Shown piece by piece: positions 10,133 through 22,529 of a stretch of 64,000 nucleotides of DNA. This DNA comes from Amaurobius ferox (Eukaryota; Arthropoda; Arachnida; Araneae; Amaurobiidae). Where the stretch lies: positions 163,091,250-163,155,249 of the forward strand of contig OX578135.1 in NCBI GenBank assembly GCA_951213105.1, read 5' to 3'. Under the pieces are notes generated by a model. The model was given only the letters and a program-made list of their open reading frames with translations, was not told where the DNA came from and made no database searches. Positions within the stretch are counted from its first letter, which is position 1, and the number at the start of each line of letters is the position of its first letter. The position numbers were made by a program, and so were the translations under genes.

Positions 10133-11336
10133 CATTAATATTAATTTAATAATTAATAATAAATGTTTCATAGATATTTGAATATTAAAATTTATATGAA
10201 TTTTGTTTGGTTTTTAGTAGAAAAGTATGCAAAAACAATTTTCTTGGAAAATCGATTTATTGTGAATATATATTCTCCAAACTGAAAAACCCATTTCACA
10301 TTAGGATCAGCAAATTTCAAACACTTACAAATATATAAAAAAATCCTTTAAAAATGGTAAACTTTTTTTTTTAATCCACTTGAAATTTTCTATAGAATCT
10401 GAATATGTAATGATTAACAGGAGTTGTCCTTGAAGATTTCCTAGTGATAACTATGAAGATGGCTCTTTGAGCAAATTTTAAATAATGATATTTGTAGAAG
10501 ATATTCGTCCCTATTTAATAACATATTTTGCTTTGTTCTGCAATGAAAATTGTGCAACTGTGGTTGGGTGTTTCATTTTTCATTTTGACAGCTGTAGATA
10601 CGATTGTAATCTATACACGATTATACAAAAAATACTTTTCCCTTATTAATAATCAATAATCAATTAATAATCAATTTCATGTGTACAACAGAAAATTTAA
10701 TTTTTACATTTCTTCCGTTAAAATAAACTGAAAAATTTCAATTACATTGTAAAAAATATGAAACAATTTTAGGTATATAAACTGCATTAGAAAAAACTAG
10801 ATTCTTAAATAAATAAGAGAAAAATGGATTTACAAATACATAAAATACTTGAGAATAGCATTAAATCTGCACAGATTTATTTTGCAATTATTTTATCAGT
10901 GATCGAGTGCTTTATTTTCATCAGAGCTTATCAGCAGTGAATAGTCAGTAACGGCACCAGTAGTGTTTGCTATGCCATGTAACATAATCTATATTGACTG
11001 TACAAATCAAACATATCACACTAATATTGAAATTTTATGGTACATATATTTTAATATTACCAGAGTGTGATTAGCGACAATTCATTATTGATGATCTTTA
11101 ATAACAGCATTGTCAATCCTGTAGCAATGTTTGCTTATGAGCATGATTCTAAAATTTGATTTCAGTTATAATTAATTTTATATACTGTATTTAATTTTAT
11201 GTTGGTGACATATTTTTCAGATTCATGTTCGTTCAAATGTATATAATTAATTCGAATATTAAGCATGCATATATACAGGCCTGCATGTATTGTATACATA
11301 CTTACACATATATATATACATATGAAAGTATATATA
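10133..11336. other. A+T-rich stretch, nothing recognised
   Basis: Very A+T-rich sequence with short homopolymer runs. No open frame, paired repeat or domain was seen. Confidence 0.5.
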
Positions 11337-12247
11337 CAGGGTGAGCCAAAAACATTGACTTTGGCTTTTACTCCTTAAATATTGATCTTAAGACATATAT
11401 AATAAATTACAAAGTTGTGTAAAAAAGGGTACAGAATTTTATGAAATCGATTAAAATTTTTAAGGGAATTAAATTTTTAAGAAATACAAAATTTAAACTT
11501 TTATATGGTCCTCATACAAAAACATTCCCAATGAGTAAAATGTGCCCCATACACTAATAAGATGATGTACAAAATTTCAGCATTTTATCATAAAAAGTCC
11601 CAGAAATATGAAAAAACAAAAATACTGAATTAAACCACTTTTCGATGCATCGACATGGGTTCTCAGAGGGGGAAAATCATGTCGATAGATCGCGCTTCAG
11701 GGGTCATACACAAATTATGAAAGAAAACAATGATTACATAAATAAATAATAATTTTTCTATTTATTGGTACAAAAGTATCTACACTGTGTAGAAATAATA
11801 ACTTTACACAAAGATTACAAAGCTTATTCAAAATGTTTTCCATCCATGCCAAAGATCCATTAAAGATAAGAGACAGATATTATTTGCCAATGATGCATTT
11901 CTGCATTGTGTCATTTGCACTCTTGCTAAACATTTACATTTTAATTTGTGATAAATCCCTCACCAACTTTGTTTAAACATATCTCTGGGACTTTTTATGA
12001 TAAAATGCTGAAATTTCGTACATCACCTTATTAGTGTATGGGGCACATTTTACTCATTGGAAATGTTTTTGCACAGGGGCCGTATAAAAATTTAAATTTT
12101 GTATTTCCTTAAATTTAATCTCCTGAAAACTTTTATCGTTTTCATAAAATTCTGTACCTTTTTTTACACAACTTTGTAATTTATTATATATGTCAAGAAC
12201 AAAATTTAAGGAATAAAAGCTGAGGTCAATGTTTGGGGGACACCCTG
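11337..12247. mobile_element. Non-autonomous Tc1/mariner-type element, long inverted repeats
   Basis: Arms of roughly 270 bases are inverted copies. The left has cagggtgagcc, gtacagaattttatg, tgccccatacactaataag and ttatcataaaaagtccc; the right has these reversed, ending ggacaccctg. The left end follows TA and the outer sequence is a TA/TG microsatellite, consistent with TA target preference. The central part is A+T-rich and has no transposase, so it depended on another element in trans. Confidence 0.8.
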
Positions 12248-12273
12248 TGTATGTGTATATATATATATACATA

Positions 12274-14308
12274 CAGGGTGCCCACTTATATAAGTTACAC
12301 CCCCCTTAACTTCTAAACGGTGACAGCTTAGGCCATAAAGTTGGTGTCTAGGTATAGTAAAAAGGCTATGCGCTACTCGATGAGACAACTTACAATTCCA
12401 TCTATCGGCAAATTTTGGAATTAGCGGTCCTATCTCGTAAACGGTGAAAGATACAACTCTCGATTTAGTATGAAAAGATACCTTGCGCAGTGTGTGCACA
12501 TTAATACTCAAAACAGAATGAAAAAAATGAACATTTGTTTGATTGTGAAGCGAAGCGAGAAAAGACCACCTTACGGACTAAATACGAGCCTGTGTTGTGG
12601 TGCAGGGGAAACACACATGATTCGCATTCATGAAGACCATGGTTCTGTCCCCACCAGTTGCATGTTTTACTGAATGTCTCTACAAATCATGAAAACTTTC
12701 TGCTGATCTTGCAAAATCGTCTCTCCAAACACACAGCTCAACTCAACCATGTCTGGTATAAAAATCACATGGATCTCATGTATTATGCAAATGAGGATGG
12801 AACGTCATACCTGTTCACCAGAGACTACTACTATAAAAAGGATGTTTCTGCTGGGTTGTACGTTAAAGCAGAGAATTATGGCAAAATTTGACAGTAAGTA
12901 TTGCGAGATGTTGTTAATTTACGGTGAATGTGGGCGTAAGGCAAAATCAGCTGCAAGGCTGTATCGTGAACGTTTCCCTCGAGGCCCGCATTCTACATGG
13001 CAGACCATCTTAAAAGTTGTAAAACGTTTAAGGGAGACGGGCTGCGTGACCAGCCGACCTCGAATTCATATACCTCATAATGTAGGATGCAAAGTGCAAC
13101 CTGAAGATGTGCTAGCATACACTCTCGCCCATCCTCAGAGCAGCACAAGAATGATCAATGAAAATTGTGGCCTCTCAAAAAGCCATGTCTGGAAAATCCT
13201 GAATGAATCAGGTGCTCATCCATACCGATCCACACCTGTGCAGGGATTGCTGCCAAGAGATGCTGAGAGACGTTACACGTGGTGCAACTTTGTGATGAAT
13301 AACTTAAAGGTCCACCCAACATTCCTGGCAGACATAATATGGACGGATGAGGCATGTTTTTCGAGTAACGGAATGTTTAATAGACAGAACGTTTATACCT
13401 GGTCGCTGGAAAATCCAAGATATGCCGTCGAAGTTCGACATCAACAACGCTGGTCGATTAATGTTTGGTGCGGAATTTTTAATGACAGGCTCATTGGACC
13501 AGTATTTTACGAAGGCACGTTAACGGGACAATGGAACTTGCAGCTTCTACAGGATGTAATAACTGACTTTGTTGAGAATCTACCGTTGCACCAACTCCTA
13601 AATGTATGGTTTCAACATGACGGCGCACCTCTGCATAAGATTTTAAACGTTCAGCAGCACCTAATAGAGACATTCCAGAATCAAGTCATCGGGTATGGTG
13701 GTTCCGTCGAGTGGCCCCCGCACTCACCTGACTTGACCTCATTGGACTTCTTATGGGGACACATAAATGGGCAGGTATATGCGACCCCTCCGCCAACATT
13801 GCAGGATCTTCGACGACGCATTACTGATGCTTGTGCGTCTGTAACACCTGCCATGTTGCACAATGTGCAGCGAGAAATCCAGTCCAGAGTGCAAATGTGT
13901 ATAGTGGCTAACGGAGAGCATTTTGAGCAATATACTATTGTAAATAAATGATCCTGAAGACAGGGAAGTGTCTCAGTTTCTTTCATCCACTCTTTATGAC
14001 ATGACAATTTTCGAAATCGTGACCAAATAAATGTTCATTTTTTGCATTCTGTTTTGAGTATTAATGTGCGCAAGGTATCTTTTCGTACTAAATCGAGAGT
14101 GCTTTACAACTTTCTAATTGACTTTTTCATGTATCCTTCATCGTTTACGAGATAGGACCGCTAATTCCAAAATTTGCCGATAGATGGCATTGTAAGTTGT
14201 CTCATCGAGTAGCGCATGGCCTTTTTACTATACCTAGACACCAACTTTATGGCCTAAACTGTCACCGTTTAGAAGTTAAGAGGGTGTAACGGATATAAGT
14301 GGGCACCT

Positions 14309-14310
<2 letters not shown>
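12274..14310 (+). mobile_element. Mariner element with long inverted repeats and intact transposase
   Basis: Terminal inverted repeats of about 260 bases start with cagggtgcccactta and end with taagtgggcaccttg. The arms share ggtgtctaggtatagtaaaa, gcgctactcgatgagacaac and ttgccgatagatgg-type sequence. The left end follows TA. Only 26 bases of TA/TG microsatellite separate it from the previous element. One long transposase frame lies inside, so this copy may be young. Confidence 0.92.
12878..13951 (+). CDS. Mariner-type transposase, DUF4817 and DDE domains, intact
   Basis: A 357-residue transposase that would cut and paste its element at TA. I chose the ATG giving MAKFDSKYCEM because the N-terminal DNA-binding DUF4817 region (LLIYGECGRKAKSAARLY, residues 13-30) begins just after it; the frame is open further upstream, but with unrelated residues. 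The catalytic acids are D157 (IIWTDEACF), D248 (WFQHDGAP) and D290 (SPDLTSLDFLWG). Their spacing, with 41 residues between the second and third, matches the DD41D group. The length is normal and no stop or frameshift is present. The element's inverted repeats enclose it. Confidence 0.93.
   Translation: MAKFDSKYCEMLLIYGECGRKAKSAARLYRERFPRGPHSTWQTILKVVKRLRETGCVTSRPRIHIPHNVGCKVQPEDVLAYTLAHPQSSTRMINENCGLSKSHVWKILNESGAHPYRSTPVQGLLPRDAERRYTWCNFVMNNLKVHPTFLADIIWTDEACFSSNGMFNRQNVYTWSLENPRYAVEVRHQQRWSINVWCGIFNDRLIGPVFYEGTLTGQWNLQLLQDVITDFVENLPLHQLLNVWFQHDGAPLHKILNVQQHLIETFQNQVIGYGGSVEWPPHSPDLTSLDFLWGHINGQVYATPPPTLQDLRRRITDACASVTPAMLHNVQREIQSRVQMCIVANGEHFEQYTIVNK

Positions 14311-14368
<58 letters not shown>
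14311..14368. repeat. TG/TA dinucleotide microsatellite
   Basis: A short TG run merges into about 24 TA repeats directly at the right end of the mariner element. It obscures the TA target duplication. Confidence 0.9.
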
Positions 14369-14372
<4 letters not shown>

Positions 14373-14491
14373 ATAAAACTTGAAAAAATGCTACAATTTT
14401 GAGTGAATTGATTAAAAAGCTAAAAGCTAAAAAAATAATTTTTAATACAACTTGTAAAGCGCTATGCTGCAATTTTACATGTGTATACCTG

Positions 14492-15638
14492 TATAAATTC
14501 CCAAATAGGACAAGTAGCAATGTACTCGTAAAATTTCTAGATAAGTGACGTAAGTATCGGCCGGGGGGAGTTGCGACCCCCAACACTCTGGTTAAAGCTT
14601 TTTCTGCCATGGCAAACGCTCCCGGTAGCCGATACTCCCTAAACTATTTTCTCCATGACTCTTATAAAACCGTAAAAAATTACATACACACATATACACT
14701 TTCAATAACTTGTATAAATCCAAATGTTTACTATAATACGCTAAAACAATCCAAAAAGGACACACTGTAAAAATATAACAATTAATTTAAAATACTAATG
14801 TATGAAATCACTTCACACGTGGTTATTTAATATCCCAATATCAATACATTCAAAAATTAATGTTTGAAATCCAAGTCAGAGAGGTTATATTTAAAAATTC
14901 GGAAACAAGACCAATTGGCAACACTATCGCCATATAAATACTATTGTATGAATCTACTTCACTCGTGGTTATTTAATACTCCAAAATCAATATATTCAAG
15001 ACTAATGAAATCCTAGTCCGAGAGGTTATTTTAAAAATGGATATAAGATCTATTAACAACATTATTGCCATAAAAATAGGTCTTATATCCATTTTTAAAA
15101 TAACCTCTCGGACTAGGATTTCATTAGTCTTGAATATATTGATTTTGGAGTATTAAATAACCACGACTGAAGTAGATTCATACATAGTATTTATATGGCG
15201 ATAGTGTTGCCAATTGGTCTTTTTTCCGAATTTTTAAATATAACCTCTCTGACTTGGATTTCAAACATTAATTTTTGAATGTATTGATATTGGGATATTA
15301 AATAACCACGTGTGAAGTGATTTCATACATTAGTATTTTAAATTAATTGTTATATTTTTACAGTGTGTCCTTTTTGGATTGTTTTAGCGTATTATAGTAA
15401 ACATTTGGATTTATACAAGTTATTGAAAGTGTATATGTGTGTATGTAATTTTTTACGGTTTTATAAGAGTCATGGAGAAAATAGTGTAGGGAGTATCGGC
15501 TACCGGGAGCGTTTGCCATGGCGGAAAAAAGCTTTAACCGGAGTTTTGGGGGTCGCAACTCCCCCCGGCCGATACTTACGTCACTTATCTAGAAATTTTA
15601 CGAGTACATTGCTACTTGTCCTATTTGGGAATTTATAT
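14492..15638. repeat. 1.15-kb near-perfect palindrome (foldback element)
   Basis: Two arms of about 555 bases are inverted copies around a centre near 15045-15078 (loop text near attgccataaaaatagg). Both outer ends read tataaattcccaaatagg, inward or outward. The arms match with only scattered substitutions and include ggccggggggagttgcgacc, ccatggcaaacgctcccgg and cacgtggttatttaata. Coding capacity is small and mirrored in both arms. The right end abuts a TA microsatellite. It may be a foldback transposon, an inverted duplication of one element end, or an assembly artefact. Confidence 0.85.
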
Positions 15639-16020
15639 ATATATATATATATATATAATATTCTATATCAAGTATTCATCAGTAATTTTTTAAGTGTGTG
15701 ATTGCTCGCAGATAATGAAAGATTGGAAACCCTTTTCTAGATTCTCAGACGTGATCCATATTAACTTCACAGTAAAATAAACTTAGAATCAAATCTGGGT
15801 TCAAAAAAATGAAATTAGAACAATTAATGATAATAACAAACGAGGGGAAAAAGCTACTTTTAGTTAATTCTTTTAGTTACCAATCATATTTAAAGTTACT
15901 TTCAGTGACTTGACAAAAAAAGTGACTTATTTTCAGCAGCATTGCCAGATAAAAATTTGAGGGGAGGGGGGTAACAAATATCTTATTTCCTATTTCTCCA
16001 AATATCATTTCTACAAACTT
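15639..16020. other. A+T-rich flank, start of Penelope-like remnant uncertain
   Basis: After the TA microsatellite (to about 15657) the sequence is A+T-rich with a G run at 15961-15971. The Penelope-like coding remnant becomes recognisable only near 16050. Confidence 0.4.
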
Positions 16021-16049
16021 CGATGGGTTTAAATGGATGCCGGAGAATT

Positions 16050-16490
16050 ATGATCCCAAAATCCCCTCTCTTGGCGATGCCACTACCTATTATGACCACT
16101 GTTTATTGCATAACAATCCAATTTATTTATCACTAAAGCTGAAAAGGGTGGCCCAATTGTTTTAAATAAATGTGTATGATGAAAAGCTAATCAATGAAGG
16201 TTCGTATTGTGCTATTAACAAGGATCCTAGTGCCTCAGATGTGAATAGAACTAGATATGCCTTTAAATTTTTACATGTTATTCCTGAAAATTGTAAACAT
16301 TCCCTGATTTCTTCTGTGGTAAATTGTGCTAGATTGTATACTCGCCCCAAAAATCATAAATCTTTATGATTTTTGACCAATGTCACTAGTGTGTCTTTTA
16401 GACTAATTTCTCTAACATTTGTACTACTTCCCACAAATTAGACAAACGTTTAATTTATAGGTTTTCTTTTTCACTCAGTAATAATGTTCA
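16050..16490 (+). pseudogene. Penelope-like RT, N-terminal part
   Basis: The readable stretch has KLINEGSYCAINKDPSASDV and SSVVNCARLYTRPKNHKSL, corresponding to the early reverse transcriptase blocks of Penelope-like elements, including the region where others have a GLPKIHK-type phrase. Stops occur near 16166 and 16368. The mariner begins at 16493. Confidence 0.7.
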
Positions 16491-16492
16491 TA

Positions 16493-18107
16493 CAGGGTTA
16501 GCAAGAAATAAGTTTCTGACTTCAGAGGGCTCTAGAATGCGTTCTATTGTTGCAAATGAGATAAAATTTGAAATACAGATAATTCAAATGATGCGCTTGA
16601 CATTTATTAAATCAAAAATTTTAGTACAAAAATCCGCCGATAGGTGGCGCTGTAATACACATAACAATATTTAATAGGCTTCATAAATTTTAAATATTAA
16701 AAAAGTAGCATTAAAACTGCTCAATATGTCCCCTTCATGTTCAACAATGTGTTCTAATCACAGGACCATATTTTCCACAGCTAACCGGAGTGAGTCTGCC
16801 TGAATATCAAGAACATGGCGTCGAATACTGTCCTTCAGATCTGGCACAGATGCTGGCCTTTTACGGTAGATATTGTCCTTGAGGAAACCCCACAACCAAA
16901 AGTCGCAGGAGGTGATATCCAGCGAACAAGGAGGCTATGCTGTTGGAAAATGCCGGCTGATCACCCATTCAGCTGTGAAATGCTGTGTTAGCAATTGCTT
17001 TACACTACGCTCAATGTGAGGAGGTGTGCCATCCTGCATGAAAATGATGTCCTGAAGGCATCCACACTGTTGAAGTTGTGGGATTACAAAATACCTCATC
17101 ATATCATGGTACCGTAGCTCTGTGACAGAGCAGGTTTTGATTCCAGTTGCAGTTACCTCTTCAAAAAAATACAGTCCAATGATAAATGTAGCCACAAAAC
17201 CACACCATACTGTCACTTTTTCAGGATGCAAGGGTTGTTCCTGGATAGCGTGAGGGTTTCCGCTGCCCATATTCGACAATTGCGGATGTTAACTTGTCCA
17301 TTGAGGCAAAAGTGAGCTTCGTCAGTCCACAGGATGTTCCATGGCCAACTGACGTTAACCACCATTCGAGCAAGGAACTGAAGTGCAAAAGTTTTACGAA
17401 CCTCAAAGTCTCCGTCCTGCAATAGGTGCACAGGCTTGATTTTGTAGGGATAAAAATTCAAAATTCGCTGTAAGATTTTTCGTACAGTGGAATATGGCAT
17501 ATCCAATACACGGGAAACAACTGGTACACTCACACTACCATGTGGTGAATGACTGCTGACTTCAACGACCGCAGTAGCCACATTTTCGACGCTAAAAGAC
17601 TGGATTGGCTTTCATCCTCTACCTGGAAGAATGCCAAGTTGCCCAGTTGTTTCAAATTTCTTTATCATCTTGTGTAGGGCACATGGAGACATTGGACCTC
17701 TTCGTAGTATCTGCCTCATACGACGGAATTCTTTTACAGCTGCAACGGAGTTCTGCTGGTTCTGGTAGAACAATTTCACCAGTAGCGCTTTTTTCTTGCA
17801 ATGTTGGCATGATGTGCTGAGAAGTAACTAATGCTCATGCAGAATCCACCTTCTTCTTATCCAAAGAATAATGCTACTAGGCATGCGCTGTAACGCAAAT
17901 AATGTTTCACATTTTCAATATATGCAAATAAATACCATTTGTGTTATAGCGTCATCTATATGTGAATGTTGATACTAAAATTTTTGATTTAATAAATGTC
18001 AAGCACATCATTTGAATTATCTGTATTTGAAATTTTATCTCATTTGGACCAATAGAACGCATTCTATAGCTCTCTGAAGTCAGAAACTTATTTCTTGCTA
18101 ACCCTGT
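16493..18107 (-). mobile_element. Mariner element inserted in the Penelope-like element, TA duplication
   Basis: The ends read cagggttagcaagaaataag and, at the right, the inverted cttatttcttgctaaccctg. The inverted repeats run for about 140 bases, including tttaataaatgtcaagc and the inverted form. TA flanks both ends exactly (16491-16492 and 18108-18109). It carries a broken minus-strand transposase and interrupts the Penelope-like reverse transcriptase, so it inserted later. Confidence 0.93.
16700..17818 (-). pseudogene. Mariner transposase, frameshifted
   Basis: On the minus strand, the N-terminal helix-turn-helix region (EFRRMRQILRRGPMSPCALH, 17760-17700 area) is out of frame with the next block. 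The catalytic core has NILWTDEAHFCLNGQVN near 17300 and FMQDGTPPHIE near 17030, then LDITSCDFWLWGFLKD after an in-frame TAG. Another frameshift lies near 17230-17275. The acids D, D and D are all still readable, with about 42 residues between the last two. Dead copy of a family different from the 12.3-kb mariner. Confidence 0.85.
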
Positions 18108-18109
18108 AC

Positions 18110-19250
18110 TTGCCAAAATTCAGCTCAATTTGCAAAGAAAATTAAACTCTTGTAAGTAATTTAAACTCTTGTTGTTTGACTGTGGTCTTTTTTAATGTTG
18201 TTTATTTATCTTTTGGGGGTGTATTGTCTTGTCTCAGGAAACATTTGTATGAATTCCATTTCTTTGAATTTGAAATTGATGAGCTTGTTTCTTTTACCAG
18301 CACCTATTTATTGGAAAATTCTTTTGTCTGTCATAATTAATAAATTCTATACTATGTCTGATGACTTGGCAATGGATAATGCATTTAGTTCCATTCTCAG
18401 TGACATCTATATGCACTATCTTGAAGTTAAGCCTTTTGCAATCATTCAATTTATATTTTATACTTGTTATGTTGATAACAATTTTGCTCTTCCCAATTAC
18501 TCTTCTTTTAATGATATTGAAAGTATTTTTAGACAATTTGAATTCCATAGATTCTTATGAAATGAAAAACCATAATCTTACATTTTTGGATGCCATGCTC
18601 ATCTGCAATGATGATGGATTTTTTACTACGGCCTTTCATAAACCATTTTCAGGCATTTTACCTCTAAAAATTCGTGTTATCCTCCTAACCAGAAAACTTT
18701 GAACATTTGTTCTACTATGAATTTGCTTAATTCTGAAATTATTTATAGGATGTTGCTGTCAATTGTGGTTTATCTCTTAGCATTGGCGATCATGCTATTA
18801 AAACATTTTTTTAACCTTCCTGTAAACTTGTTTCTGAATAAAATTTCAATAACACTATCGTTTACTATTTTCTTCCAAAAAGCTTCAATTTTAATATTAT
18901 ATTCACATCAATTAATAAGCTTAGGTCTTCTAAAGAATCCTATAGAAATTTCTAATAGTTGAAGCATTTACAGTATTTCTTACCAGTGTGGTCTTTCTTA
19001 TGTTGACCAAACTAAACATGCTCTAACATTTCATATATTAAGGAACAGGAAGACTATGTCAAAAAAAACAGAAATATAATCTTCAATTGCTCAACTTTGC
19101 TTTACTTTTGATCACTGTTATGAATTTTCTTCCACAAGGATTATACAACAATACACATAGATTAACATCTTAACTTTAAGTCTTTTACATTCAGAAAAAT
19201 TCTAGTAATTTGGTTAATGACTTGCTCAGTACTCAATTTTTCTCTATGGT
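18110..19250 (+). pseudogene. Penelope-like RT C-terminal half and GIY-YIG remnant
   Basis: Blocks include FYTMSDDLAMDNAFSSILSD and YMHYLEVKPF, followed by TCYVDNNFALPNY, where the active site reads YVDN instead of YVDD. LTFLDAMLI follows, and near 18970 SISYQCGLSYVDQTKHAL, resembling the GIY-YIG endonuclease segment. At least two frame changes and several stops are present. The D to N change in the active site alone would remove polymerase activity. Confidence 0.8.
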
Positions 19251-19259
19251 ATAGCTGAA

Positions 19260-19970
19260 TGCTCTGCAATTTTATCATTTTTTCATTATATTTGTTCAAT
19301 TTTTGTATATTTCTTAGCTTTTGGGAATATTGTGTTATTCCGATCTGTTGTTATCTTGATGAAATGCATTTAATCTTGTTGGGATATTTCTATTGTGTTT
19401 TGGGACACTACAATCTTGTGTTAGTTCTATGTTTCAGATTGACTGGGCTGTTCTTCATTCAGCCCTCTCATTAGTTTTCTTTGGTAGAATTTTAATTCTT
19501 AGCTTGGGTATATAATATATATACCCTTCTATTTTTGCTATTTGTGCCCATTTCATTTTTTGACTTCATGTTTGTTGGTATAACCACTGAGGAAGGAAAT
19601 CCAACCTATCCTCCTCATAACAGCTATATGCTGCATTGTTTATTAATTTGTGCTTAATTACATTGTTTATAAGTTTCTCTTTATCCTTTACACAAATGTT
19701 TTTACTTATTAAATAAACAACTTACCAAGTAAAATGTTTCTTCCCGTACTTGATAGATACAAATGTTAAAAAGGTTCAAATTTAACTTTTCAGTGCTTAC
19801 AATATACATACATTTCACTTTTAAATGAGTACAAAATTATACAATCATTATTGTCTTCTCATAAGTTTGCAATACAAATCATAACTTTCAGGTGTTTTTT
19901 TTTTTTTTTTACTTTTTATTTAGCACTTCTTCAGGATCAACCAAAACTTCTCTGTTGTCGACATTAAAGC
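19260..19970. other. 3' untranslated part of Penelope-like element and A+T-rich flank
   Basis: This includes ctgaggaaggaaatccaacc near 19588 and T-rich sequence. No gene is supported. A run of 17 T lies near 19896. Confidence 0.45.
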
Positions 19971-19979
19971 CAATACATT

Positions 19980-21720
19980 AAGTCTATTTTGTGAAAGAGT
20001 TTTGTTAGTAACACTTGAGCCACTTTAAAGAGGAGAAGGACCTTACAGTCAGAAAAATAAGGCACTGAGAAATAAGGCACTGAGGGCACTTATGAAGTCA
20101 CAGGGGTAGTCATCTTTTCAACTGTTTCTTTTTCCTCACTATAAACTCTACAATGAACTTTGAACTTTACAGGTGTTAATGATGCATCATTGGACAACTG
20201 ATCTGATAAAGTTTAACAGCTTACTTCCACTTCATTGTCAGTTAGTTTTATATATTTTTCTAAAAAAAGTAAGTTTTCCAAAACCTTTTCATAGTATCTG
20301 TTATTCATTTCTTGAATAAAAGAGTCCAGAAACAATAAAGAGAAACTCTGTAACAGCCCTCAGGATTATTTATGATAAAAGTTGCAATTAGCCATAATAG
20401 TTTGTCTACCTCATAGATAACACATGTAAATTATAGCTTCCAAGCTGTCGGCAATTTGCTCAATAATTTCTTCCTTCAACGATTCAGCCTGATTTATAGA
20501 AAAAGCAAGATCTAATTGCGTTGTTTGAAGGAAGGTGCAGAAACCATGTGTCAATAGTGTTGGATTTACTTTTTCTTTTTTATGTGCATAGCACTCTACT
20601 GCTATGTAAAATTGATTTTGCATAGCAATTTTGTTTATTGCCATGCACACAAGATATATCATTAAATATGCTAATAAATATCATATACTTTTAAAATAAA
20701 TATCATATGCTTTTAAAATGTTTGATTATTCTTAAAACTGCTATATTTTCATTACAGCACTTTTTTAGTGCTATGGCCTTGCAAAAATTGCATCAATTAT
20801 GCAGAATACCACACAAAAGTGAACTCTTGATGTGTAATATTCCAGAGTGAAGACATTGGCAGAAGATCGAGATGGGTGGAAAGGGAATAAATGTTTCAAA
20901 TTAAATTTTACTGAAATCTGATAATTTATGGATTTTTTACTATAACAGCAACACAAAATTGAATTTGTAGAACATTCATGTATAATTTGCATTACAATTT
21001 GTGATGTGACACCGCTTAAATCCAATGCTGTATGCCAAATCAAAAACTTTGCAGTTATCTGTGAAAATAAAGTTTTTAAGTTTGTTAAAAGTATATCTTC
21101 CAAGCTTACTAAACTGTTCCTTATAACTAGAACTGAGCATGTGTGATAAAGGACAAGGTTAAGTGCATGACTGGAAGAGTGTATGTAATTTCTTCATTCT
21201 GACAGAGTCAAAAGAGTTTTTGTTTTAACAGACCCAGAATTAATGTGACCATGCATAGTAATTTCTTGTCAACCACATAAAAAAAAGTGTCTTAATTATC
21301 AGCAAGACTTTTTTCCTATTTTCCAAAATTTGTTCTTTTCGTCCTTTATACAGCTTACTTAGAATATTATAACTTCTGTTTTTAAAAAATGCTAAAATGC
21401 TTCTAGGTGGAAATGCAAGATTTTTGTTAGGAAGCACTTACTTCATGCCTTCTGACATCTTTCCACCATTTAAAAGGAGTTAACAAATGTGTGTAACTTA
21501 ACATGGTTTCCCTTGCCTACCTCAAAATCTTAAAAAATAACGCAATAATTACAAAAGATACCTTCATTTATTTCTGATAGCCATTTTAACTGAAATTTTA
21601 AGTTGTCCAAATGGAAACTTGTATAGAATGTTCTGGGAAAGGGCTATGTAGGAGTAGGTCTTTTACTTGAGTGTGATAGTTCTATCACTGAAACTTTCAC
21701 AAATGGTGATAACCATAGGC
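19980..21720 (-). pseudogene. hAT transposase remnant, TTF-finger and DUF4371 type
   Basis: Minus-strand reading gives LKFQLKWLSEINEGIFCNYC near 21580, a TTF-type zinc finger. Next is LPNKNLAFPPRSILAFFKNR near 21420, then YIHSSSHALNLVLYHTCS near 21170, the conserved H-A-LNLVL block. LLTHGFCTFLQTTQLDLAF follows near 20530, and FLDSFIQEMNNRYYEKVLEN near 20310, close to the start of the dimerisation region. Frames shift many times. It resembles the P52rIPK/THAP-related hAT proteins. No terminal repeats were found. Confidence 0.65.
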
Positions 21721-22529
21721 TTATTTCTACTGTCTTCTGGCACTTTTGAACATGATTCATTAACATCTTAGCAATTTCTTTACTGTGTTTATCATGATTC
21801 ATACAGTCTTCTTGAAAAAAAATTCAAGCACTAATCAAAAACTATTTATAGACTTCAGGTGTAGCAATAGCAATACTATAATTGCTCTAGACCAGGGGTC
21901 GGCAACCTGCGGCTCGCGAGCCGCATGTGGCTCTTTTGATGTAAAGTTGCGGCTCTCCAGTTCCATACGAAAATATTAATATTTTATTATCAAAACCCTT
22001 AAAAAATAAGAAAATATATTTTTAAGTACCTAATTTCTCAATAGCTTCTATTTTCATAATTGTTAATTACAAATCGCTACGCTTAACACGACCGTAATGA
22101 GATAAATTTGAACTATTGTTTTGCTCTTAGAGATTGGACTCCGTGACCATGTTTATCTTTCAGCCAATTGAATTTCATTTCCGTCTCACCCAAACAGCCA
22201 CCGTCTAGAGTCTAGACAACACGTCTAGGCTCTAGACATGTTGTCAGTCAGTCATCCTCGGATATCCCGTTCGACGTTACGTTGCATGTGTGTTAAATTA
22301 ATCGCTTGCGGTTTTTGCGTGTCTATTCGCTTGTTGTTTCAAGAAGAATACGATTTAGAAGCGAATTATCTTCTCAAAGGTATGTAAGCGTATAATATAA
22401 TAAAATCAGTAACAGAATTGGATTACATATCTGAGGATCGTGTTAACGAAGTAATAATGGCAGATAAATGCTTGCCGTTTTAGATAGCTAAGTAAAATCT
22501 TAAAAAATCATTTTTTGAGCTCCGCCGCC

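Larger units (their letters stand above)
16030..19650 (+). mobile_element. Degenerate Penelope-like retroelement split by a mariner
   Basis: Reverse transcriptase text lies on both sides of the mariner, followed by a GIY-YIG-type endonuclease remnant and a 3' region with the phrase actgaggaaggaaatccaac. The halves join at a clean TA. Penelope-like elements combine exactly these two domains. Stops and frameshifts are common, so this copy is dead. Confidence 0.8.

Noticed and set aside
14269..15701. Three open frames of 66-113 codons
   Set aside because: They lie in the palindrome arms and TA microsatellite and mirror each other; no domain.
20411..21103. Host exons suggested by good protein-like text on the minus strand
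   Set aside because: Neighbouring text with a TTF-type finger and the H-A-LNLVL block shows a decayed hAT transposase.
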